This document shows, piece by piece, positions 39,701 through 51,700 of a stretch of DNA of 64,000 bases (the stretch's first letter is position 1; the number at the start of each line of letters is the position of its first letter). The stretch spans positions 3,741,547-3,805,546 of the forward strand of contig CM074193.1 of the NCBI GenBank assembly GCA_037179385.1, written 5' to 3'. The notes beneath the pieces are model-generated. The model was given only the letters and a program-made list of their open reading frames with translations, ran no database searches and was not told the DNA's origin. The position numbers were made by a program, and so were the translations under genes. This stretch comes from Holothuria scabra (taxonomy: Eukaryota > Echinodermata > Holothuroidea > Aspidochirotida > Holothuriidae).

Positions 39701-42700
39701 TATATATTGTTGTAAAGGTGGTATGCTATTTTTAACAATCTGAAGATTTCTGGCAACAACAAGGAGGCCTTAAGTTCGTTGGTAATTGAAGTTACCAAGA
39801 GAGCTACAGGTCTAACATTCAGGTATACTGTCTTTACCTGAAACTTTCATGGCCTTTTAGGGGACCTTCTGGTAGTTAAACTAAGTAAGACTACTAAAAC
39901 CAAAACAGATCCAACACTTAGGGATCATTTCTTGATCTGAAATCTCCTTAGACAAGGGAGGGGGTCTATATGTAGTGTGGCTAGTTGAAAATTTAAACAG
40001 AACAGGTCTGACAGTACATTGTGCTGTTTTTAACCTAGCTGAAACTTCTTTGGACAATATAAAGGGCATGTTAGGTGTGTAACTGAATGCAAGTACTGTA
40101 CTAACAGGGGGGCAGGTCTGTCTTGATATAAAATTTCTTAGCAATAAGGGAATTCATGAGTAGTATGACAAAGTTCAGTTACCTGTGGGAGAACAGGTCT
40201 GACAGTAAATGTTTCTACCTAGCTGAAACATTTTTTTGGCAATAAAAAGGCTGTGTCAGTAGTGTAACTGAGTGCAACTACTTTAAGGCATATTCTGGTA
40301 GCTTTTCACATGGGTATTGTGAGAAAAACAAAAATAGTGCACACAATGTCCCTTAAACTCTGTCTCACTACCTTTTTCTTAACTCAAGGTATTTCACTTT
40401 TAAGATATCTCTACTTTTCATCAAAGCCACAGAAAGTTATATAATGTGGGCGCATTGCCTCAGATTCCCTTTGTTTTTCTTTAAAATTGAAAATCCTGTT
40501 TGCCCATAAAATTTGATTATGTTGGAATCTTTTACTATAGATCTAGCATTACCATTCACCATATGTAGAATACAAAGAAGAATGTTGCTTAATATTGCCT
40601 GCAGTGGCATCAGAATTATAAATAAATCAAATGCAATGGCAAATAAATGTGCTGCGGTGACATCACATATCTCCCATGCTGCACCAAATCTCAAGAAAAA
40701 TTGCATTTTTTTTTTAAATTTGTATCTTCCAAATGCAATATACTATTGAGATACAGTATTCAACTCCTGAAAGAGATAATTTTTGTGCATATATTTAAGT
40801 TAATTAATTTTGTCTCTGAAAAATGCCTTTAAGAGGACAACAGGTCACAGCCAAAGCATATCATCTTAATAATAACTTCATGGACAGTTAGAGGGCACTG
40901 TTTTGCTAAGTCCAACTAACAAGAGTAAAAAATAGTATATTGCTTTCACCTAACAGTTTACTGTTTGATAAGAATGTCTCTTATGAGGACAGCACAATAT
41001 TGCCCAGAGAAGAACAAGTCTTATATCAATAAAACGTTACTCTATTTGTTTTTGCAAAGCTTATGTGATTTACAATTGCATACTTTAACATCAACGGTAT
41101 TTCCCTGTTGCAAATGTTGCGTTGTGACAAATGAAATAAGTGAAATGAAGTCATAAAAAACATGGTTGCCAGATGTGCATTTTTGATTTATGTTTCTTGC
41201 TCTCTTTAGAGCCAAATGCCAAAAAACATAGTTGCTAGGTCTATACTTTTGTTTTATGTTTATTGCTCTCTTTACAGCCAAATGCCAAAAGACATAGTTG
41301 CAAAATGTGTACTTTTTGATTTATGTTTATTCATGTTTGTTGCTCTATTTACAGCCAAATGCCAAGAAACATGTTTGCCAGATGTGTAATTTTGATTAAT
41401 GTTTCCTGCTCTCTTTATAGCCAAATGCCAAATTCATCAATGATCAATGCTCTGAGCAATGTGTGAGTTTACCTGGTGGCTTCACTTCTTGCCGCACCTA
41501 TGCCTGTGACAGGAAAGCCCAGTGTGGTATACAGGATGGTTACTTCGGATGTCATTGCCAAGAGGGGAACTTTGGAGATGGCCAGAAGTGCACAGGTGAA
41601 GTGAACAATATGTAGAAACCATATGAAATGATATGATTGTCTTGTCTTTGATTACATCTTATAATATGTGTGGTGTAATATTACATGTGGGAGGAATTAT
41701 AACTGCATCCATTTGTAGAATTTGTTTAAACATGGGGATTATGAAACTGCCCTTTGCCAGAACTGCCACCTTTGGGCAGAGTCCATCTGTATTTGCCCAG
41801 TGCCTTTGCTGAGATGTTTCCCTGTGGGTTAGGGTATAGAAAATGCTCACAGCATTTCCCACATATCCTAAGAGTCGACTTAAGGTGAACACTTGAATCC
41901 GGGTGCACCATATTTGAGACCAAACTTGAAATTGTACAGTATTTGAAACAATATTAAAACTTTAACTTTTTTATAGCCAGCTGACATTTTATAACACGAT
42001 GATTCATTGATGTACAGCTGAGGAGGACAGGGAGAAAGTGATTTAATTATGAGTTATTTTCTCTTTGTTTTTTCTTTTTTTTTTCTTTTGTGATGTTTAT
42101 GGTAGATTGTTTCACACTTATCCAAATTTAAACAAAAGGTAGGACTATGCTGAACAAAACAAAGGAAAACAGTTATTCAAATTGCCACAAACCTTAAAAA
42201 GCCATGTTGATTTGATTGCAATAACTTAAGAGGGTGTCCAAGGGCACTACAATATGATAATGGTCACTTTTAGAGTTATAAGTTAAGTTTGACATCCACA
42301 AATGGTAAAAAGAGTAAAAATTTCAAATTTCATGTATTCTGGTTTTTAATGGTTTTGTGCATGATTTGAAACAGTTTCTGGTCACACTGTTCAAAAAGCA
42401 AATTGAATCTTAAATTACTCTCATGAACTGTTCATTTGTATGTGGGATATGGGGATTGTCAAAGTTGAATCATTTGTCATTAGTATGTTAAGAAAGTTAA
42501 ACTGGTGTAGCAAAACTGGGTGAATTTGACAAACAAACTCAATATGTCTCATGAAGTTCAACATTCTGAGCTGAACAGAAGTCACAGAAGGTCATTTCCT
42601 TCTTTTTGTTTTTTTCTCAAACAGAAGTCACTGGTGAGACAAGAGAAGTTCACCTTTGTGAGGGAGAAACATTCAGCTTGGGGTGTGCCAATAGATACAT

Positions 42701-45700
42701 TACCATCATTGATGCATACTATGGACGTACTGCAAAGTCTACTAAGTGTGCAACAGATAAGAAACTGTTCCCTGGTCAGGTATGCAGATCAGATGTAGCA
42801 CTTTACATGACAAGTTTGAAATGTCAAGGACGATCTTCATGTGAATTTAATGTATCCTCGGAAATTTTCGGAGATCCATGTCTAGATATCACAAAGGAAC
42901 TTATCGTTCACTACAAGTGCACTGAAGAGGAGAGTGGCCCAACTTATGACAGAGATTATCTTGTGGAATTCTATCAGGAAAATGATCTGAATTTGGATTG
43001 CGGGAGTCAGTTCTTAACTATCAAGAGCACACACTATGGACGAGATAGCTGCACATCAGAAACTGCATTTGGTATTGTCCTAAGAGAATGTCAAGGCAAG
43101 AACTCATGCAATGTTAAGATCGATGAGAAGCTGTTTGGAAATCCATGTCCAGAAGAGATCAAGAAGGTCTGTTTTGTTATACAAGTCATTGTCTAAATAT
43201 TACTTAAGAATTGAAAACAGTATTTGCCATACTATTTTGAAGATTAACTGGACGGTTTGCTACTTAAAATATAACCAATTTTTTTTTTTTTTTGAGGCAT
43301 AATGAGAAGGAGATACCATTTTCATTCAATTGCAAGACTACAGTGCCAAGTAAGGAGCTTAATTCTTGCAAAAGTGGAATAAATGAACTTATTTGTGTTA
43401 TCCTCCCTCTGTATGCTAGCAATATGATACATTTTTTATATTTTTTAAAGGATGATACAATAAGTGGGATGGCATGCATGATAGAGGCCCATGGAAGGTG
43501 TGTATTATAAGTTCCCAATTACAAGGTGTGGACAACTTCCAACATATTTGGAGCCGGGTGAAACTTGCAAATCTGAATGTATTAACTTCTTAAAAGATAT
43601 ATTGTATTGATGCCAGCATAACTGAGTATTGATAAATGCAGCCTGAAAACATCCTTGGGCATGGTCCTAGCTTTTCCCTTTTTCTGGTGTAGCAAGTCTG
43701 AAATTTCTTTGTTTTAATGTTAATTTTTTTTCTGTCATCTTCAATTACACCAACTTGAAGGTCTTCATGATGTATTAAAATGGTTTGCAGGTCTTGAGGT
43801 TGGTCAGGTGGTAGTTGTTGTCCTTTGAAGATGAAGGTTTCTAGCAAAGCAGAGCTCCTTTGGGAGTAAAAGTTTGTTTTTGCAGAATGGCTCTTTGCTA
43901 GAGAGTTGGGAGAACTAGGGAAAAAGGGTGCTAGATAGTCATGAGTATAGTAACCAGGACTGGTTAACATTGATGAATTAGTGAGGACAAAATGTAGTGG
44001 TTAAAACTTGAGTATATCTCAGGTAAAATTTTAAAATGACTAATAAATATTACATCAGGACAGCAGACAGGATTTTTAATTTTATTTTTGACTTCTCTTT
44101 GTAGATGACAGTCACTTTTGAGTGTACTGAGGAACAATTGACATTAGAAGAGGTGTGTAGTACACATCCCTGTATGGAATCGCCATGTGAGAATGGAGGA
44201 ACATGCATTGCGTCCTCCAATGCTGATGGCTTCATCTGTAAATGTGCGAAAGGGTTCACTGACAAGAAGTGCCAACTTGGTAAGTATGACATTTATACCA
44301 GCTTGGTGGTTATATTGTAAGTGTTGCTAAGCACATGTGGGTGCAAATTGTCAGGATTCTAGGAAGATTCTCACCAGGAAATTTTCAGGATTTTTTAAGG
44401 CAAGTTTGTGATTTGGAAAAAAAATGGACTCCTTTTAACATCACAGTATGTGCTGTAATGTCTTGGGTGGTCTTGGTCATGTCCAAACCGAAGATCAGGT
44501 GGAATGGACATTGAAACCAGACCAACAAACACATTTACCCTTTGTTAGGTAAAAGGTAAAACAAGAATGCAATACTTTGTCCATTGTACCACAAATTGTG
44601 TTTGTCTGTATTCCTGATATACAATTTCTCGTCACTTCTAGTCTGCATTCACAGGGACAAAATGTAGGAAACAGGTTTTTTTTATGCAATAGTCGTTTCT
44701 TTATATCAAACAGTTGTTTCTGTTATTAAATGAGAGTGTTTTAAGTAGTTAAACATTTATCTGTTTATAAGTAATAATCTTTGGGACTGAGTTTTCTTGT
44801 TCATTCACCCCTCACTTTTCTCCATTTTACCTTTCCCCAATTTCTCCATTTCAGAGGAAGGAGTGTGCAGGTTCTCTGGGGCTTTTAAGGTAGAATCTTT
44901 CGATTGTGCCTTCTTCCATGTGTATGGTGACTGTGTGTACACAGCTGTAAAGAACTGCAACCCAGATGGACCTCAGTTTGAAGTTCTAGTCCATGGAGAA
45001 AAATTTTCCAAAGACCTAAACACCACCTGGGTCCAGGCTGTTACTCTGAAAGCTCTTGGCAAAGTGAGTTCCCTCCCTTGCTTTTTTAACTTGCTCATCA
45101 TAATCATGCAATATTGTTGCATAAATATAAATTTCCTGTTTGTGCAGGAAATATTAAAGGTTGCAATGAGGTTTGGTCTCCTTTTATCTAATATTTGTCT
45201 TAAGAATTTTTGTATTCACAAAAATATCCGTTGTTATTTCGGGAAATCTTCCCTCATAAAGCAATATTGTTCTGTTATCAGTCTTCCACACATCTTTATC
45301 TTTCCTTGTAAGTTTAATAGAAGTAATGGGGAACCAGTTTCTTCAAAAGCCCCATCTGTTCTACAAATACTCCTGTCTCTTTGCAGAAATGCTTACCGCT
45401 GCACAATTAAGACCCCCTTGCCAGGCCTACATGGATATTGTTGTTGTTGTTGAAGAATTCATTCATCTCCCTGTGCCTTGTAACTTTACCTTGCAATGTA
45501 AAATGGCATTTTCATTTCATTTTGTGTGTTAATAGTTTAGGCTGCAAGTAAGTAAATACCAGATAAAAAGTATGCAATGGTTGTATTTCTATTTGTAACC
45601 TAATTTGATGTAAAATGTAGCATAGATTCCTTTTGTAACTGGACTTATATCATATGAATATGTCACCTGACTGAAGTAAAGGTGAATATTATAAAAAAAA

Positions 45701-48700
45701 AAAAAAAAAAAAAAGACTTATAAAAAACTTAAGCAGACTCAGTACAACACATTTTGCAAGCTTCAAAAAAAAAAACAACTTTAGCAGAGTCAGTACAACA
45801 TATTTGCAAACTTCTTCATAAAACTTCTTTTTTCTACTTTTTGTAGGAACTCACCTTGAGACAAAATAAAAAGATTAGACTTAATGGCAGGAATGTATTT
45901 AGTCCATTAAGTCTGGATGATGGAGCATTGTCTATTAGTCGGGCAGGAAAATACTTGGTAAGTAGCATTAGAAACTTTCACAAAGATTTTTATGCCTGCA
46001 TTAGTTTCCCACTTAGACCATCAACTTTCAAAGCAACATGGTTCTTTGTTTACTGTATTGCAGTTTTACTAAGAGACAATATGGGTGGAAGCTCTGCTGA
46101 AGAACATGTGCCCTAACACAAAAGAATTTCAATATTCCAAAATATTTTCATTTGTAAGAAAGGAATAAGAGTTCATGATCACATGAAACTTTGTAAATAT
46201 TTGTCAAGATAACTGTGACATGAAAATTAACAATATATTGTCCAACTATTTGTATTCACAGATCCTCAACACCAACTTTGGTCTAACTCTTAAATGGAAT
46301 GGCCACCATGGACTTCAAATCTATCTGGCTTTTACTGATCTTATTAGACCATGTGGTCTCTGTGGTAATTTTAACAAGGACCTCAAAGATGACTTTTTCC
46401 GAAGGGGTGACTTAGGGGTAGGTATATTATAATCCTAACTCTAATTCCCCCCCACCCATTCCATCTTAACCTTTAATAATTTAAACTTACCAAGTCATGG
46501 TTACTCACACAGACTATTAAAGGAAGAGTATAGGACACAGACTTGTATACATGGACAGGGCATGTAACGTGTAGGTCCTATTGGTAGGTCATCGCCACCA
46601 ACTGGGTCAAAAAAGGTGCACCAAGATGGCCCCTGTGAAGCTATAAATCGTCTGATTTGACCACCACTCTGTAATATTTTAAGCAAAAGTTTAACTTGAA
46701 TGGGAAACAATATCATACTCCTGCAATAGGTGAAGTGATTTTGATCTAACCTTGCCATATTTCAAAAATATTTCAACTATGGTGATATACTTGAGTAAGT
46801 CCAATCTTTCACACAAAACCTAGAGCAGACAGCCATCTTGGTGTGCTTTTTCTCACACCTACGGTAGCAACAATTTACAGTGGAGTACGCTCTGTCAATG
46901 TAAAAGAAGTCCATGGTATAGGAGCATTTAATCTATTTTACTTGTATTTGAAAACTACTTTCTAGTTTGTTTGTTTAATTTTTCTTTGGACCAAGATTAG
47001 TTATTTGTACACTCACATGCAACTTTGTGCAACTTTATTTATCGGTTTCAATGATAAGAGAAACCAATGCATTCATGATGTCTAGTGTGTGTGTATGTAT
47101 GTGTGTGTGTTTGTGACACTTTGCTTGTTAACACATTATCTCAAGAAGTGAAACTCTGATGGTTCTCAAACTTGGTACATAGATAGCCCATATTGAGAGG
47201 AAGAACCCTATTGTTTTTGGTGGGGGTCAAAGGTCATCTGGGGTCACTTAGGGTAAAAATCTGAAATCATTGTTCACACAAAATCTCAAGGTAGGAAGCT
47301 TGGATTGATTTCACACTCAGTGTGCAGATGCGTCATAGTGAGAGGTAGAACCCTATTGTTTTTGATGGGGGTTAAAGGTCATCTTGGGTCACTGGGGGTA
47401 AAAACCTGAAAACCTTGGTAACACGATATCTCAAGGTAGGAAGGATGGATGGATTTCATACTAAGTATGTAGATGTGTTATGGTAAGAGAAAGATTCCTA
47501 TTGCTTTTGGTGGCGGTCAAAATCATCTGGGGTCACAGGGGGTAAACATCTGAAAACCTTGTCAAGGCGATATGGCAAGATAGGAAGATTAGATTGATTT
47601 GATACTCAGTATGCAGATGCCTTATTGTCAGAGGAAGAAGCTTATTGCTTTTCGTGGGGGTCAGCAGGTCATCAAGGGTCCCTGGGCTGGAGGTCAGCTG
47701 CCATTTGAAAATTGCATGACAAAATATTGCTTGCATGTACATGAACATACAACAATGGTCATTTAGATATGGAAAGTGATCATGAAAAAGACAAATAAAT
47801 CAGGCCTTGAAAGAAGCCTTAAATTGAGGTGGGAAAATTTTGGCTGGAAATCATTTATCTGTCAGTCTTTATCAAATTACAGTAGGCCATTTTGACCTAG
47901 AACTGCCACTGGAAAAACAAAAACAGGTCCGGTACGCGCGTCGTACCCAGGAAAATACAGCACTGGGACTTAAATGCTGCATCATTTTTGCAACAATGTA
48001 TTGATCAAAGAACCGTCTGGCCCCCGGTATCAAAATGGCACAGTCAATTTTTGCATCTTCAGAGGCACCGTCAGGTGTGCCGGGCGTATTTTATGTAGCT
48101 GCTTTCATTACGGACCGTCTGAATCTTACAGTATAGCTACCATAATATTTACGCATGGAGAGGTGGTTACTCCCTGATTTACGTGCCGTGCATGTATGTG
48201 TATGGACTATGTACATGCATGCGCCGCATCCCTGTGGACACTGTGCATGCAATATGCATGTGTTCCATGATCAATTTACAGTGCATGTGTGTTACAGCTT
48301 AACTGTGTCAAAGTGTGTGGCTCCGATGTCGGAAAACGTCATAAACTAGTGAAGTTGAGGCTCTCGTGATCCAGACACTTCGGTAAAAAGATCCTTATAT
48401 TTTTCCAGCCAATTAGTACAAACAGAAGCTGGATCAAATTTGGTTCCGGGTATGTCAGTAAGGCTGTTTCTGGCCACCGGTTTTCGATACCAGTTACCAT
48501 CCAACATGCTAGTACCCTTGCCAAACGTTAAACTAAAGTTACAGTACAGTAGGCTCTGCTATCTATTGTAGGCTAGGCCTAGCCTAGGGTACCTAGGGTG
48601 TGTGTGTTTGTGACACTTTGCTTGTTAACACAATATCTCAAGAGGGGAAACTCTGATGGTTCTCAAACTTGGTACATAGATAGCCCATATTGAGAGGAAG

Positions 48701-51700
48701 AACCCTTTTGTTTTTGGTGGGGGTCAAAGGTCATCTGGGGTTACTGGGGGTAAAAACCTGAAAACATTGTTAACACAAAATCTCAAGGTAGGAAGCTTGG
48801 ATTGATTTCACACTCAGTATGCAGATGCATTGTAGTGAGAGGAAGAACCCTATTGTTTTTGGTGGGGGTTACAGGTCATCTGGGGTCACTGGGGGTAAAA
48901 CCCTGAAAACCTTGGTAACACGATATCTCAAGGTTGGAAGGATGGAATGATTTCATACTAAGTATGTAGATGCCTTATGGTTAGGAGATGGTCCCTATTG
49001 TTTATGGCGGCGGTCAAAGGTCATCTGGGGTCACTGGGGGTTAAAGTCTGAAAATCTTGTTAACACGATTTCTCAAGATAGGAATCTTGGATAGATTTCA
49101 TATTTGGTATGTGGATGCATTATGGTCAGGAGATGGTCCCTATTGTTTTTGGCAGAGGTCAAAGGTCATCTGGGGTCACTGGGGGTCAAAGTCTGAAAAT
49201 CTCGTTAACACGATATCTCAAGATAGGAAACTTGGATAGATTTCATATTTGGGTATGTTGATGTGTTATAGTTAGGAGATGGTCCCTATTGTTATTGGTG
49301 GAGGTCAAAGCTTATCTGGGGTCACCATTGGTCAAAGTCTGAAAATCTTGTTAACGCAATATCTAAAGATGTCTGTCTATCTATCTATCAATGTATGGTT
49401 TTTGTGGAGGTCAAAAGGGCATCAAGAATAACAAAATGATTTTTTGAACATGCTTGTTAAACATTTGAGTGAGAAGATAATCTTGCATGATATCAAATTT
49501 GAAACAGTACACTTATGTATCATCTAAACCTCAATGCATTTTTGCATTCTGGTTTTATTTAACTTTTGCAAAATCTATTTATATTTTCTTCCTTTTGTTT
49601 TTAAGGCTTGTAATTTGCCACAATTCATTCAGAGTTGGGTTTCAGAGACAGATAACTGTGAAGTGTGCAAGACATGTCAAAAAGAAGATCCCTGTTCTGA
49701 AAATAAGAGAAATGCTCAGGTTGCTGAAAACTCGTGCAGTATTATTGATGATGAAAATGGTAAGTATATGAAGTTAGTTTGCTAAATGAATTTCTAATCA
49801 GTTGGTCTAAATTGAACCATCCAAAGCCTTTTATCCAGTTTTGTGTCACTCGCTTGTTTTCCCTATTAAATTGCTTATACTGATCACCAAGCACAATGGC
49901 AGAAGGTTCCATTTGTTGTTTGGTATGACTAGGCCAAGCCATACCTTCTGACTGCAAGTTGAATGCTCTAACCAGTTAACCATGCCTTCAGTTGGTTAGT
50001 ATGTGAATTAGCGTTATTAACATGTGTCATTGTCTGGCAACATTTTGTATAGAGGATGACCTCATTTGACTCACTCTGTTTTGATAAATATTGCTTTTAT
50101 AATTGTGAATATTTGCTGCTGAACAAATGCAACATGTCTTTAAGCTAGTTAGTTTACTCATGTGAGTGATGGTCTTGTTATAATCCAGTCAGGGTTGTCA
50201 CCAGATCATTTTGATAGCCTGGAAATTGTGATCACCATCCTGAGGGAGTGGTCTAAGGCAAGTCGGTGTCCCACTGCCCATTTGAAAAACTTTTGCATGT
50301 TGGAGAGTGCTTACAAAAAACAAGGAATTATTCCTCAATTCTAAAGAAATTTAAGGATTATATTCAGTTAGAGAAAGAAATTTGTGACCAGCAGTGATGC
50401 TGATATTGATGGCAAGTACTGGGTGGAGATTTTGAGAGCCGCTTAGCACTGCCCAGTGTCACCCAGCATATTTACAACCCTGAGTCCAGAGTTTCACTCT
50501 GTTTTTTACAGTTGTTCATAATTGTTTGAATTTTTATTTTTTTTAATTGTTATGCCTTTCTGTCTGTTTGGTTGGTTTTTAAGTCTTGTAAGTTTTGCTT
50601 TTGTTTTGAGGGCTTCAAGGAATGTTAGCCTTGGCCAACGTTCTTCTCTATTACATTCCTGATATTATATACTTCTTTAACTTTTTAGGACCTCTACATG
50701 CCTGTCATCAGGTAGTTGATCCTAAACCTTTTAAGAAAGCTTGCATGAAGGACATCTGTCTTACTCTCCCAAGTAAGGAGCTGGTGTGTCACATGATTGC
50801 AGAATATGTAGACAGATGCTTGGAAGCTGGAGGGGAACCTGGCCACTGGAGGACACGAATGTTCTGTCGTAAGTTCATTTGAAAGGTCATTCCATTTTGT
50901 TTTATTACATTACATAATAAAATATGATGTTAAAGAAAGTCAACTAGAAAGTCACATCTGGCTTTAAAGGGGAAGTTTAAGCAAGAAGTAAATTTTCAGA
51001 TGTGGGAGAGGAACAAAATTTACAAAGTGTGGTGACATTTCCATTCAAATCAGACAATGATGTAATTGTCAAGATATCAGTGAATGAAGTTACTAGATTT
51101 GTGTTCCAAAGTGATTTTGAGGGCAGCAAATGTTGTATCACTTCCTCACATTGATAAGGAATGCCTTGTTTCCCTTTGTTTATTCACACCGTTGTGTTGA
51201 CCTTGAAGTAAATATGAACAGGACCTCCCTGTGGGGAATGCAAAGTTTGTTAAGTTCTCATTGCTACCTACACAATAATATTCTGCAGTTTAGGAGGAAA
51301 AAAAAGGTTAATATTCTCTGTCAAAGTTTGACTGCCCCTTTAATGTTGCTTTACTACATAAAAATGCAAGTAGATAGATTCAAATTGACCTTCACATTGT
51401 TTCTTTCATCTTTAAACAGCAATGCAATGTCCTGCCGGTCAGAGATATACAATGTGTATGTCTGGTTGTGAAGATGAGTGCGGTAACCTAAATGCCAAAG
51501 CTTCCTGTCCTGACCGTTGCTATGAAGGCTGTGAATGCACACAACCAGACCATGTCAAACAGGGTGACCAATGCGTACATCGCAAGGCCTGCGGTTGCAC
51601 AGAGAATGGCTTGTACTACCCTGTAGGTAGCTCTTTCTTCAACTTTCCCTTTCAGTTAAATTTTATGGTTTCTACCACTGTCCCAAGTGAAATCCACTAC

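Noticed and set aside
42781..43166. Possible splice donor cag|gtatgc inside exon 23
   Set aside because: SUEL domain 1 continues through it without a break ([20 protein letters not shown]), so normal use is unlikely. It could be a cryptic site.
45064..45453. Extension of exon 25 to a 218-codon open frame
   Set aside because: The donor gtgagt at 45064 and phase 0 match to exon 26 are strong, and the extension is hydrophobic AT-rich intron translation.
47091..49385. CRISPR-like array
   Set aside because: Units are contiguous 145-base tandem repeats without unique spacers, inside an animal intron.
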